Assembly: GCA_963971285.1 (NCBI GenBank)
Contig: OZ020244.1
Coordinates: 26,908,001-26,972,000 of the forward strand
Reading direction: 5' to 3'
DNA: 64,000 nt
Source of the DNA: Astropecten irregularis
Lineage: Eukaryota > Echinodermata > Asteroidea > Paxillosida > Astropectinidae
Shown: one piece after another, positions 1-14,200 of the stretch
How positions within the stretch are numbered: the stretch's first letter is position 1
How the letters are laid out: every line of letters begins with the position of its first letter
The notes under the pieces: generated by a model
The model's input: the letters and a program-made list of their open reading frames with translations, nothing else
Database searches by the model: none
Told to the model about the DNA's origin: nothing
Made by a program: the position numbers and the translations under genes

Positions 1-820
1 TCTTTATTATGACAGTCAATCATATTGCCTTATATTGTAGTGTAGACCACTCGGTTCATGTTTTGTAAGCGGAGTAGCATTTGCGTCTGTTAGATGTTTC
101 TTATTGTGAATAGTCTGTTAGAAATAAAATTGAAATTCTCCCGATTTAAAAAATAATCATAAATTTTCAAATTAATAATTTCCATTTTAATAATTTCCCG
201 TTTTAATATAAACACACAGATAATGAATTGACATCCAACGTCGATATCTAAATCTTTGTTCCAACTTTTAATTAGACATATTAAAAATCTATAAAAAAAA
301 ATCCCCCCAAATTTCGTATTTTAGACACAGAAATGTTTTTCCTCATTTCTCTAATGCAAACTCACACAGCACATTGAACAAACATCACCCACTACAATAA
401 CTTAGGAAACGAACAGTAAAAGTCAAGATTTTTGTAAACGGCACACTCTTAAAACACTGCACTCGGTTTGACCGAAAAGAATCTATATCCAAATAAAAAT
501 AATACAACTGAAGAGACTATTGCACGGAAATATAATAAAGAGTTTAGCCTTGTTCTCTTTGCACAATTTCTATCAATTCTTCAAACACAAACTGAATCGC
601 AATCCATGTATAGATCTGAGATGTACTAAAACGAAATAAAAAGAATGCATTGTGTTCTTGCTCAATTTGGCGTTAACTTTATCAACGAAGACACACTCTC
701 TGGAGCGAGTTCAAGGAAGCGTTTAATGGTACGCCTACTTGGGCCTATTTCCAAAACTCGGATCCGGTATGGGTCAGACTTTATCGTCCTCAACGAAAAC
801 CGGAAATACAGGCTAAAGCT

Positions 821-958
821 CTGTCTCAAATCTGTGGCTGCTGCTGCTACAAATTACACACGCACATATATATGGCAGCCACTAGCCAGTGACTGCAGCC
901 GTTCCCATAGACGTGTGCGTTATTTGCAGCGGTCGCTGCCACAGATTTGGGACACGGT
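821..958. repeat. Imperfect palindrome, related to 42135-42245
   Basis: Left arm GTCTCAAATCTGTGGCTGC is the near inverse of the right arm GCCACAGATTTGGGACAC. The internal AAATTACACACGCAC and GGCAGCCACT stretches recur at 42135-42245. The 118-codon ORF over it is therefore not taken as a gene. Apart from this and the family-1 element, bases 1-2186 show no gene. Confidence 0.55.
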
Positions 959-1121
959 GTTATACTCTTCGGCTACAGTAGCAGGACCCTTTCTTGTTTA
1001 AAACAGAGTATCTATTTTGAAACCTTATACTTAAAATCAGATCTTTGATGTGGTGCTGGAGACCAAGCCGAGGTTTTGGAATTGGGCCGCTAAGATACAA
1101 ACTAGCCTTTATTACAGGACA

Positions 1122-1338
1122 TAGGCCCTAATACGAAACCAGGCATGAGGCTAGTCTTGGGACTTTCGCTACCGCCAATTGAGGCCCATAAAACGAAATG
1201 AAGGGATTTGTTGGCCACATCACGAAGCCGAATAAAGGCTCCAGCTTCACCATGTATTCATTTCTTCAAGGACACAAAATGGCGCGGTAGCAAAATAAAT
1301 CTCCAGCCTACCCTCAAGCCTCATTTCGTAATAGCCTA
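1122..1338. mobile_element. Foldback (MITE-like) element, family 1, copy 1
   Basis: About 220 bp with imperfect terminal inverted repeats (left ACGAAACCAGGCATGAGGC, right GCCTCATTTCGT). The internal sequence (GGCCCA..AAACGAAATGAAGGGAT..GGCTCCAGCTTCACCATG..ACAAAATGGCG) is shared with the copies at 4912-5130 and 5475-5681. No ORF. Confidence 0.7.
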
Positions 1339-2186
1339 TAATCATCGATGTTTAAAAACTATTGGCCGCTTATGACCAACTACTCCCTAAATCGATTATT
1401 TTGCGTTTATTTTTTTATCACACACTTCAAACTGCGCAGATTTTTCTTTTAAAATAAATTGCGTAGGCCTTAATTTATTTAGTTCATATTTAAAAGTTCT
1501 GGCTGAGAAACCATGAATATTTTAATTTGAATGACGATGGCGTTATTTTAACAAAAACAAGCAGTTACAATAAAAATCAAAATTCAAATGCCCCGAAAAT
1601 TCGGCTAAGATTCTACGCTACGAATACGTCAGCTGCGCGAACCAGTTTAAGAAAGAATTAATATACATTACGTGGAATGTTTGAAATTATTTGGTTGGTA
1701 ACCTAAAGCAAAACTATGTCCGAGATTAGCACCTCATCACTGGTTCCCTTACGATAATCACCAATGCATATACACTACATCGTGATTCATATTAGTTTCT
1801 GTACTCAGATAGTTGCCTTATAATGCTCTCTCAATACAATGGAAACATACCATTTATGACTTCCAATGCTAATTAACATTCTGTCTTTCTGCCTTCACCA
1901 TAATTTGGAGAAGACTGGTTTTGGAATTTAGCCGTGGTCGTCAAGGTAGTGACACTGTAGTGTTTTTCATGAGATTTCTTTTCTTTGCACTCAGTGGACT
2001 CGAAGCTTTCTGTGTAATACTCGGGAATCTGCAAAAACGAATCAAAACAGTCTTACATGTCAGCATTTTTCTCCAAATTCAAATTGAACAGAGAGTGAAA
2101 TAGCAACTCTTTATAAAAATAAAAGACCTTTACGACGGCTACCAAAAGAAATAGAATAAAAATTATACTTAAATGTAATATGAATT

Positions 2187-2251
2187 TTTATTCTGTGTCA
2201 TGTTTGTCGTGTGAATTATATTTATCGTGTTCGTTTTTAAATTAATTTATT
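2187..2251 (-). other. Candidate polyadenylation signals for the EF-hand gene
   Basis: AATAAA on the minus strand occurs at 2246-2251 and again at 2187-2192, about 165-230 nt downstream of the TAG stop. The surrounding sequence is AT-rich. Confidence 0.45.
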
Positions 2252-2414
2252 AATTTATGAATTCCATAACATTTTTATACTGATTAATTTCTTTATGCGG
2301 TGGAACGGTTATATATTCTAGATCGAGTGTGGAACTTTTTTGTTCGTATTATACTTCTTTTCTCACATCTTCGACTTTCTTGAAAAGTAAATATTCAAGA
2401 TTCTCGCTCATGAC

Positions 2415-5280
2415 CTACCTGGCACCGTGTGCCTGAGCCAAAGTACCACCGTCAAGCTGGTCTCCTTTCTCGATGAAGTTAGTCCGGGGCGTCGGTGCTG
2501 CCGCTCCTCCTTCACTGGCCCAGGACGGGATACCAGACGGGAAGATCTCCTTAGGGACCCCGGCGTAGCTCCGGTTGAGTGGCAGGCCCAGTGGATTCAT
2601 GTCTCTCTGCATCTCGGCACGGTTCAGCTTGGTGTACTTCTCCTGCCGGTCCAGTGGGTTGTCGATGATGTTCTCGTGCATCGACAGGAAAAGAGGTATG
2701 TAGGCCATGTAATCGAAGAAGGAAATCTGTTGGAATGAAATCAGAGTCATATCCAGATGTTTATTAAACATTTTTGTGTTTTGATATGTAAAATATTGTG
2801 AAGAAAGATGTTTTACAGATTGATAACTTTCCCTTACCAAACTCGCTCCCTGTAAATTATTGTATTCAAAAACGATCGAAATGACACAACTCTTCCAAGT
2901 AAAATGGCGACTGCAACAACAGGGCTGATGCAGTATCACATTTCAACAAAGGTCACTATTCATCTTCTTTAACGTTTTAAATGTCATGCTAGGAGTTAGG
3001 AGGGCCTGTCGGCTGGATCCTGCCAGGATCAAAGCGCGTCTGGCCCTCCTTACTCCAATTTTTTTTTATTAATTTCAGGTCATTATTTTGGCTGATGAAC
3101 AGTTTGCAGCAGTTTATTACTTGTGTTGTTTCTAATTTGAGATAATTAACTTGATTAGAATTATGTTATCGTGTTAACGTCATCTGAGTTCGGCTTAGTG
3201 CAACCAGAAGGAATAATTGTTGGAGAAAAGTGAACAAGCAAGTAGCATAGACATTCATTTAGCCTAATGCATTCGATTTTGTTCTAGTCTGTCTTTAAAA
3301 AGTGACACAAAATCTCAATTCGAGCAAGATTACCTCTCCATACTCATTGGGGTTCATCTTGGACATGATGTAGCGCTCTTGTTCTCTGTTCAGACCCCCA
3401 GCTATCAGCTCGATGCGGAGGGATTCGGCGGTGATGTGGTTATCACTCCGCTCCGAGTTCACGTTGCAGTAGAAAATCGACTGTGTAAAGAACAGCAACA
3501 AAAACATCACGTTTTGGTTTTTTTTTATATTTGTAAATTTAAATGAATGTATAAAAACCTTGTATAAATTCAGCTTATGGCTGCGAATTGGTTTTAATAA
3601 AAGTAAATATGAATATGAATATGAATAATATCCCACTTTATAATGTTGGTCAGTGCGCAAGGTTACACAGTAAAATCTGTTTTCAGGACACCAATGTAAG
3701 CTTTCTCAAATGTAGCTAAATGTGGATTATTCTATGAAGATTAATGACCTATTTAAACGATGCTTGAACCGAAAAGATCGAATGGATAAAACTAATGGCA
3801 ATTCAGTTTAATGTCATTACCTTGTATAACGCCATCTTGCGGGCTATATCGAGCAGGTCCGTTTTGTCCAAAATGTACTTGCCAAAGGAGCTAGACAAAG
3901 AATTCAAACACAATAACGATTTATTATCGACAATTTAAGCAAACAAGACAAAAATGAATTTGTTATTTAAAAGCATGAAATAGTTCCATAACTGCAGAAC
4001 AGTGAAGTTGACTGAATCGTTAAAGTGAATCGTTGTCAGAGGTCAGAGGTCAAAAGCTACTTTTCAAAAGATGAAAGACAGCTTTTCTTCCCTATATATC
4101 TAGTCTTTTAAACCGGGAAGAAACTATCGACATAATGTCCCACTTACTCCATGTTGCACATCCTCTCACATACTCCGGCCACCACGGCAAACATCTTGAA
4201 CGAGACGGTCGTGTGATCATCAATATTCAACACCTGAAATATTTATATATGAAAAGAATATCATCAATATTCAACACCTGATAATTTGCATACGAAGTGT
4301 AGCCGCCATTACTCGCCACCTGAAACATTTGCATATAAAAGAGCATCGTTACTATTCAATAGATAATATTATTGCATATAAAGGGTTATATCAATACTCA
4401 ACACCTGAATCATACAAAGGGGCATTATGAACATGTCTAACTGTGTAATCTATTTCTAAATTGCCCATTGAGATTTCTGTTTTGGTTTTGGGGGTTTTGC
4501 TTTTTGAGTAAACTTACTTTGAGTACATAGTCTAGCTGCTTTGGTTTGATTGACGAAAGAGAAGGCACGCCCTCTATGGCAAATCGCATCTCCTGTTGAC
4601 AAAAATGAACCAAAATGTAACTAATTGGAATATGATAACTCAAATAACAGAAAAGACATGGATGATGATGTCATTATGATGTCAATAAAGAAACACTGAA
4701 GCTCGTTTTCTGATACCGATGGGGCTGCAAGACCCCTTCACTTGCTCAAAGTGTATGTAGGGCCTAGGATTGTATACCAAAGGTTGGGAAACTTAATTCC
4801 TCATCGCATTATTAGCTCGCCCTCCAGAATACAGAGTATGCAGCTTCTGTCCACGTTACATCAACGCATTTTTTGATACCAAATGTTCATGAGCAGTTGG
4901 TGCACAGCCCACCTTTAATAATGAGGCTTGAGGCTAGGCTTGGGATTTATTTTGCTACCGCCATTTTGTATCCTAAATGAGATGAAGGTCTTGAGATACA
5001 TGGCGAAGCTGGAGCCTTTCTTTTGCTTCATCATGTGACCCAATCCCTTCATTTCGTTTTGTGGGCTTGAAATGGCGTTATAGCGAAATAAGTCCCATGC
5101 ATAGCCTCAAGCCTGGTTTCTTAAAGGCCCCAAAACAAATATACGAATCTGCCTTTACCTGTGCGGTCAGGGAACAGTCGTAGTCATCGTCCTCAACAAC
5201 GAATGCTCTACCTAGTGGATCCAGTTTGTTGCTCTCCACAAGACGAAAATGGGTGATAAAATCCACCGACTCCCATGCAC
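2415..5280 (-). CDS. C-terminal EF-hand array (exons 22-27)
   Basis: Loop 1 (residues about 1412-1423) is D-D-D-Y-D-C-S-L-T-A-Q-E. It has Asp at 1, 3 and 5, Leu at 8 and Glu at 12, so it should bind calcium, but position 6 is Cys instead of Gly. Loop 2 (about 1450-1461, NIDDHTTVSFKM) lacks the terminal Glu. Loop 3, around SERSDNHITAES, is degenerate. Loop 4 (about 1542-1553, NPNEYGEISFFD) has Asn at 1 and 3, Gly at 6, Ile at 8 and Asp at 12, so it is weak but plausible. Spacing fits two EF-hand pairs. A tail of about 90 residues follows, with Pro-rich and Gly/Ala-rich parts, ending AHGAR. Confidence 0.8.
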
Positions 5281-8200
5281 CTGAAAAAAAAACACATTTA
5301 TAACAGACTCTAGGTATAAATAAACTGATTCGTCCTTTTATTTCTAGCAAGTATGGCTGTCAGTTAATGCCATTTGTCTTTTCTAATCTTGCCGATATTT
5401 CTTCCGTGTGCATCCATACCCTTGGTTTGACGGCGAAGTTGAAATTCATTTTCCTGTACACATCTTGCCAATCGTTGGGGTTGAGGCTAGGCTTGGGACT
5501 TAATTTCGCTTCCACCATTCGAGGCCCACAAAACGAAATGAAGGGATTGGGCCATATGACGAAGCCGAAGAAAGGCTCCAGCTTCACCATGCTTCTCAAT
5601 CCCTTCATTTCATTTAGGACACAAAATGGCGGTGGCAAAATAAATCCCAAGCCAAGCCTCAAGCCTCATTTCGCAAAGGCCTTTAGAAAGTTGAATGGTG
5701 CAATTAAGCATTACCATCAGGTCTACTTGACCTACTGAGACCTAACTACAGCAATCTTACTTCTTTCATAGCTCCCCCTAGCTGCCTCGGCTCGCTCCCC
5801 AGCTCTAGGTTCGTTCAGCTCTGATGCCGTGTCTAGAACTTTCTTCAGATGGTCTTTTAAGACGCCGTTGTCTTTACGGAAGGCGTGATGCACCTTGCGC
5901 ACCCCTTCAACTGTTAATAGAGGTTAAAAAACAAACAATTCAATTGCCAAAAAATAAAAACGGTTACATATATTCCAAAACTATTGTTATCCGTTTGAAT
6001 TAAGGCTATTGTTTTTTTTGTAAAGGTTACAACCCATAATTCAAATCCGTTACTACTTTCCATAATCGAAACCCTCTCAACCATGTGTATCGTCCTCTTG
6101 GCATTTAGCCTTTAAGAAATATCTTGCTTAGATCGGAACGTCAGGCCCTCCTAACTCCAAGTATTTTACATATTTTCAGGTCATTGTTTCGGTTGATGAG
6201 CTTTTTGCAGCTGTTTATTACAAAAATACTGTAACCTGTATATCTAAAACGGAAACGTGCTCATTTATTAACAGTTTTTTGTAGATACAGTACACTATTT
6301 GTTTTCGTCTTACATTAGCATCTTGAATACTCACGTCTCAAATTTATACCATTATGTCAACATTATACTGTTTTAGTAACTACATTTGTCAATTTGAATC
6401 CATTTTAAAAAATATTCAAATTGTTCTGAATAGTAACTTTGTTGGGTTTTCATAAACCTACAACTTTGACACCTTCGTGAATGTATCGTGGAAGAGTAGA
6501 GGTAATGGCATCGGTAACGATGTGACGATTTAAAGCATGGCACTCACACTTGATCTTGCCTCCCTGTGTCGGTGTCAGCGGAGGTTCTGGCTCGGGTGCG
6601 AATCCCTCCCACCTCACGGTCCGATCGGCCACCGTTAGCTCCACTGTCTTGGGCTGGGTCAGCATATTCCCCTCGGCGTCTATCTCGATTGACTCGGCGT
6701 CTGAGTCGCTGTCCCGTGCCACCGTACCGTCCTTCTTCAGGCGGATCTTCCTGGCCTGCCGCCACACGTCGAACATGCTGGTCTTAGGCACGCGGATCAC
6801 ACGGCCGTCCGGTGCCTTCAGCTCAACAGTCTCTCCTGAGAAAATTAAATTTAGTCAATTGAAAACTTAAAAAACTTTTAGCCATTTGAAAAAGATCCTG
6901 CTAGTATCGAAACGCACCAGGCCCTGCTAACTCAAAGCATTTTTAAAACTTTAAAGCTCAATCACGCGGCAAGCAGTCATCTCTTGGGTCACTTGCTTTT
7001 CGGGAAGTCCCCGTTTATATCAACCAGGTACACTGGGACTCAAGTCCGATCTTCTGCTGATAAACCTCTTCTGTCTTTTCCTTGTGGGTCGACATCTTTT
7101 CGGAGATAGATCGTTTTCTATAGCAGGTCCCAAACTTTGGAACTCTGTCCCTGTCAACATCAGGAATTCTCCTTATGTCACTAATTTCAAGAAAAGACAT
7201 CTCATAATCCTGTCTTTGTCATTTTGTTTGTCTAAATATTATGTAAGCCTACAGCTTTGATCTTGTTTTGCAAAGGTGCTTTATGAATACTTCTTATCAT
7301 TAACACATAATTTTCTTTCCTTTTGGGATGTTTAGTGTGGTATTTGTGGTTCTGAATAGAACCGGTAAGTCTACGTTTCGGACAGCAGACCTATGTGATC
7401 TGTCCGTACTGGCTTCCTAACTTATTGCCAATCCACCATGCTAACCTTAAAGCATTTCATAATTAGGCCTATCTTTTGTTATAACAAAATACCAATATTG
7501 ACTGATATAACACCAAATGAATGAAAGTTTTTTTAATTACCTGTAAATTCACCTTTCCCCTTTTTGTTCTTCTTCCGTTTTTCTTTTTCTTTCCTATTCT
7601 TCCAATCGCTGAAAGAAAATGCACAAATGACAGATTTAAAGGAACGTGTCAAACAAGGCATTGGGACAGGTTTAAAGGGGGTGCCCCAATTATACATGGA
7701 TGTCATTGACGTCATTGTCTTTTATGACGTCACTGTTGATGATCAGGATCTGATGTCAATTTGTATTTATTTATTTATTTATTTCTGGTAATGACACCAA
7801 GGATTCGTCAAAAGTGCCCTTGGAACTGTAGCTCGAAAGCCTGGTGAAACCTTTAATGGAAAGATGATGAGAAGAAGATACAAATTTAGAGATGGGAGAA
7901 AAACCCCAGAGTAATATTCTGGATAAACCCCACAGAATCTGGTAGGGACTAAAAACCCAAATCAACTTGTGGACCGAGCCGGACTTGAACCCGGTCCACA
8001 GAGGTGAAAGGCGAGGAAAGAACCGCTACGCCAACCAGACTCCCAAGTCCGAATTTCTAATTTTAGACAGAACAATTTGCTCTCCTAAGATTCTTGTCTG
8101 GTAAAACTCATCAATGCTACATATTACACAAGTACATCTCAATCTGAAATCTACTTTAACTTACTCCAGCCACTCTAGCCCCTCGCCGTCCACCAGGCCC

Positions 8201-11200
8201 CGTTTACTGCCCTTGGAGTATTTGACCATGGTCTTGCGAACCTCCGGGGGAAGGTCGTAGAAATCCTGCTTCCCTCTGGCATAAGAATCATCGGAAGATC
8301 CCGATCCTTTCCGGCGTTGCCTGAGTGAAAAGGATCAAAATTGGAGGGAGGGATTTTACTTGTGAGTTGTGTGAAGTTGCAGTATAGACCTTACTCAGGC
8401 TGCATCCATCTTGTCACCTTCCTTGTATACCCATTGGAAAAGATAACACCAATTCTAAAAAGAAAACGGGTACCAGACTATTTTGAATCCAAGCCTCGGT
8501 TTGATTGCACTGCTTCGAATGCAGGATGGATGCACCGTGAATAAGTTCTATACAGATGATTTGGGAAGTGATTTCAAATTACTTAGCAAGATAATAGTTC
8601 TTTGTTTTCGATTCAGCAGAAAAATGAAAAGTAAATCTTTTACAGAAGAGAAACGATATTTAAATGTAGTTTCATACTTTGGTAGCTTACCGAAATAGTA
8701 ATCTCCACAAATTTATACTTAAATGTTTTTACTTACAGGGTATAAAGATGGTGATGATTGAAACATACCGTTAACATTTTGTCTGCGTGAAATTGTATCC
8801 AGAAAAGAGAAAAACTAATGAGCATTTTTTTTTTCTTTTAAATATAAAAAAAATAACGATGAAAATTTGTGGTTTTTTTTCGAATGCTGTGGCCGTTTTT
8901 CACAATTTTTCAAAAAGTGGGCACCGTATGGGACTGAAAATTTCACAGATGACTGTTAATGTATATCTTCATTGATAATTTTGGCCATGGATCTGCATTT
9001 CTTTGACAAAACCCAAAGTATGATATTACCTTTAACACTGTGACCTATAGATTCACAGGGCAAGTTGGAAGTCGTAGGTTACCTTTTGTCTACCCAGGCA
9101 GCCTTTTATTTGCTTTTTCTGCACGCGAGTTTAGCCTAATCTAGCTAATTATGGCAGCCAATGCTGGCAGCCAATCCCCCATTCATCATGATAGTAATGT
9201 ATTCTTACCTCTTGGCCATGACTTTCTGCACGGCCTTGAACAGCTTCTTCTCTTTCTTCTTCTCTTCCTTCTTCTTCTTCTTCCTCTCCTGTTTCCTCCG
9301 GACTTTCTCCTCTGGGGTGAGATCCTCATCTTCCTGACCACTCAGGCTGGATAGATCACTGCTGTTCACGCTACTCACATCACTAGGACTACTCATCCTA
9401 TCCAGCTCACGCTCAATCTCACGTTTGATTCTGAGATCGTGATAAGAGAACAAAATTAATACCAGGGGCTCATTTCATAGAGCTGATTAAGCACAGAATT
9501 TACTTAAGCAAACAGGATTCGCACTGATCTACATAAAAATATCTTTATTTTGTAATTGTTTGTTGGTTTGCTTCTCCAAAAAAATTGTGTTTGCTATTTG
9601 CCGGTGAAATTGATAGTTGGGCTGGGACTGTTTCACAGGTCAGCCGTCCAATTCTCTGATCGGACAACACACAGTTTGTCAGAGCAAAGATCAGATTCAG
9701 GTTTCTATTTGATTAATATACCACTAACCAAACACACTCCAACTTGGGCCAATTTATAAGTACAGTAGATCACTTTTAGTTCATTCCTGTGAGTACTGAG
9801 TGTCTCTTATGACAGAGGTGTTGCGAAGTGCAAATAGTTTTTTTTTTATTTGTTCCCATGTATGAATTGTCTTCTTATTGCAGGAAGGAACAAAACCAAT
9901 CGAGTTGTGTACAGAAACAGTGGAACAATCTCTGTACCTCAAACTCAAAGACTGATGCACCCTCAAGCTTTTTCTGTTTGGATCTACCCCCGTGATATAG
10001 TTTGCATGGGGAGACTGCAACGGGATAGAAAATAGTGCAACTCAGGGAAGAGTGTGAGTCTTCGAGGATCGATCAATCAATCAGTGGGAGCATGAGCTGC
10101 GACAACGCTTTGCCGCATCTACCTTCGAGCGGTATTCCTTCGGTCTTCTGGTGGCCATCACTCAGGCAGCCACGCGACCCATCCCAGCAAAATAACAATC
10201 CACCTGACGCAACCGAAGATGCATCTGTATAAAGAGGTTAGTGCGATTTTCTCGATTCACCTTTTGCGTTCTTTCTCCTTGCGTTTCTCCCTGTGTTCCT
10301 CCTTGACCTTCGTGACTTTCTCCTTCTGTTTGATGTCCTTCTTCTCTGCCCTCTTCTTAGCCTTCTTAGCCTCTACGGCTCGCTTCCTCTCCTCACCGAC
10401 CAGCTGGCTACCAACGTCAGAGATGTCATCGCTGTATACACTAGAGACGCTACTGCACTCGCTGACAGAGCGACTGGTCGGAGTTCGGTGACGTCTGTGG
10501 GCAAACAAGAAAATATTCCCAATTCATCTCAAATCTCGTTTTAGGCTTCCCCTGATGTCACCTCACCGGACAGTCTTCAGAGAAGGGGGCCCAGCGGCTC
10601 AAGGAGGCAATACATCATTTTCTATGAGGCCAGCCATAGTCCGCGTCTTCATGTTTTGTAGCAGAGTTTTAACCCAAGCATATTTCTAGGCTCTTTGCTG
10701 TGCGTGCCATCTTCCTTGTGTTGTATTTTGTGAGAGGTTTTTTGGTTTCCAATTGGCGCTATTTGCCATGTTTGACCGTAGCCAATAGGTTTGAGTTTTG
10801 TATAAAAAAAAGGGGTTAACACTATTAAGGACGCACAACACTGAGGTCAATTACACAGCTCCTTAAAAACATGGGCATCTACAATTAATGTCCTGAAAAC
10901 GTTCTCCTCTCTTAACAACTGAACCTTTCGGAGGAAATTTTGTTTTATTTAGATAGGCCTAGTTTAAACAATTCTCCATTTCATTTGCCTCCATAATTTT
11001 GTTTAAAGTACAAACAAAAACTAATATTTTAAAATTTCCATACGAGTTCAAATCCTTCCCATTTGTCATGTTGTCTCGTATAATTGTTATAGGCTTCATT
11101 CCGTTTGGATCTTGGAAGAAATGCTATCTGAAAAGAATGTGGTTCTAGGAAGACGAGAAAGTTGGAGAAGTTGGTATCCTACCGTCTTCTCTCCCGCTCG

Positions 11201-14200
11201 TCTCTTCGGCGTCCCCGTCCCCTTTCTCTCCTATCCTCCTTCCTCTCACGTCGTTCCTTTCGTCTTTCTTGTTTCCGTTCCTGCTTCTCTTTCTTAATCT
11301 TCTCTCTCTTGATCTCACGTGCTTCTTTCCTTACCTCGACCTGTCTCACAAAACATTTATGTCAAATGGCAGGCATATTTATTTTCGTTGTGCATTCTGA
11401 AGCCAATGTCACACAAGGCAATTTACAGGCAACCTGCAGCTTCACGCAATCTCCAAGAAGAAATAGCAGTCATCGTTCATATAATCCAGGGGGATAGTGA
11501 GGAACTACCAGAAACATTTTCTTTTGTACCAGCAAGGTTTTCCTCCTCCATGTGGTGCTATTGGTTGCTTCCAAGTTGCCTGTAAAGGACCCTTAATATT
11601 TAGCAAACCGATGTACAGTGTGTCCCCAAAAAACGATACCCATTTTCAAAAAAAAATATGAAAAGAAATTATATATTTTCAGCTACTTGATGTTTAGTCT
11701 ATTGCATTCACTATCTCACTGTGTAAATTCTGACCAAATTTCAATGCAATCCATTCATGCATTACCGAGAATTGCTACCATTACAAATGAGTAACAGTAA
11801 TTGTGGTCATTATTAGTGGGGATCTGTGGACAGTGAATGTGGGCGGGCACGTCGAGGGGAGATATACATATCACAACTAAGAATGTTAAGACGACCACCA
11901 TTGTCACTCAATTGTAATGGCGGGAAAATTGACTTTTCCAGACAATCAGTAATTACTACAATAGCTACAAAAGCTTCTGTAGTAACAAATATATAATTCA
12001 TCAGATGCAACGATGAGTATATTAACTGGTACAGAAACTTAAAATATGAAATTAAGAATTATAAGAGAAAATAAAAGGAAGCTACGATTTACTGAGAAAA
12101 ATGCTCCTGGAGCTATCCTATAGGGAGTTTCAGTATGTGAATGGCAAATTGTCTCTTGCATCCCTCAAGCAGATGCAGTGTCCACACGGCGGTAACTAAT
12201 GACTGACCTTGAGTTGCTGTTTGACGGCCCGTTTCTCCTCCATCTTCTTGGCCTTCTTGACGGCCTTGATGCGCCTTCGCTCCTCCTCATCTAGGTTGCT
12301 ATCGATGTCCGAGAGGTCTGAAGAATGGACACTGCTTGGGTCACTGGCATCGCTGACCTCAGAGCTGTCCGGCAGGGACTCGGACGAGGAAGAGCTGTCG
12401 AGACAACAATATTATGGGAGATACATGATGGCAAGTATAAAGTACATTTTGCACCAAACATTTGACGTTGATGTCAAATCACTGTATTGTCATCCAAGTG
12501 TACTTCAATATAGTTTGGTCTGCAATTTAGATATTGGTAAATTTTTCAAACGGCTTTTCTGTAGGATAAAATGATTTGCACAGCAAAGGCATTCAAGGTA
12601 CAGGTATACTATTAGGACAACGAAACAGAAATCTTCACAGATTTACCTACAACTTGCAGGGTATAAAGATTGTGATGGTTCTACCGTTAAAATTTGCCTG
12701 CCTGAAATGCTGTATTTATCAGAAAAGTAGTAAGACCAGTTTACCTAAAACAACTCTAACGGGTGAACAGATTTTGAAATACTGTGGGCGTTTTCACCGT
12801 TTTCTTCAAACGTGGGCACCTTATGGGACTGGGATTTTCACAGATGACTGTTACTGTATCTTTCTTGATTTTCTTCCACGAATATGATGCATTTCTTTAA
12901 GCCAGTCCATCTAAAAATCGACACCACAAAAAGAGAAGCAGATTCGACTTGCCGAACTTTGGCATTTTCAGCTACCGATCAACTTCATTTCAAAATCCCA
13001 CAAATTAATGGTATGGAGAATGGTGAAAGATTCGAGGAATTCACACTTACCTGTCGTAAGAACTGCTTGCCGTTGAGCCTGAAACAAAGAATTATATATC
13101 ACAGAACGTGTTAAGATTTGTTCAAGTCTGATATCAGGTAGTAATTGAGTGTTTGCATCAATTTCGAAGAACCTGCCATTTAGAAGTCCATTTGGAGCAC
13201 GGTAAAGAAAATTGTAACATTTTGAAAAGTATACATCTTCCATTCGGTCACGGTTCACGGTAGGCTTACCCAAAATGGCGCTTCTGTAAACATTGTGATT
13301 CTGCCACTTTTACATTTTTTTATCTACAATTAGTTTCAAACGAGTGGTAAACCTAAGTGGGAAAATGAGATTTTACATTAAACATGTTTAAAAATACACC
13401 AATTCACCAATTAAAATGTTAGTAAAATGTTTGTCACGCAGAGGCGGTGCATATCATGTTGCGTGTGCAATGTCATGAGGTTACAATTGTCAAGTGCTCG
13501 AAACTTATCACGGTTAATCTTAATAATGTGCAAGTCTCACGTCGTTTGCGTGATGAAATAGTTAAACTGTGACACATTTCGTGAACGGGTGACGTGTGCG
13601 AATGTAAAAAAAAAAAATATTGTCACGCGTGAACAAACGGACTGTTTAAACGTCTGTGTATTTTACGATGAGGTGACTTCGATCAAGTGTCGACATTGTC
13701 ATGCTTGTGTCTGATCAACTGTGATTGTACAATGAGTGGAAAGGGCACAGGAACAATCGGTGCAGGTTGTTTCAATACCAATGCCTACCACCGTGGAGGA
13801 GGGCGCCACTATCGGCAGGCCCTCCTCTGTCCTCATTTCTACTAGACCGTTTTGTTCCGTAGCGTCTCTGTGATTCAGACGACCCCTCACTACTACTGGG
13901 ACCGGATCCATCGCCAGGGCCCCGTCGGGCTCGTCTCCCCCTTTCGCCCCTTGTCCGATTTCTGTTTCTGAGTGAGGGGTTCTTTTTCCGACCCCTTGTT
14001 CTTAGGCCCCAGTCGGAGAGTGATGATTTACCAGCTGAGGAGTCGTCGTCACTCAGCGATCGACCGTCTGAACCGCGCCTGGCTCGGCCCCGCCTGCCGC
14101 GTGCCTTGCCCTTGGTGCGGCCGCCGTGCCCACGGCGTCTTCGGCGTGGGTTATCCGAGTCAGAGTCGAAGGAGCTACCTTCGCTATCGAACGAGCAGTC

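Noticed and set aside
645-1001. 118-codon plus-strand ORF
   Set aside because: It overlaps a palindromic repeat with a copy at 42135-42245 and lacks splice context or a recognisable product.
2727-2939. Upstream extension of the last-exon ORF of the EF-hand gene
   Set aside because: A clear CAG acceptor at 2727-2728 in the required phase makes the extra codons intronic.
7975-8047. Possible tRNA gene on the minus strand
   Set aside because: It is the head of a SINE that continues into a shared body and an (AAATA)n tail.
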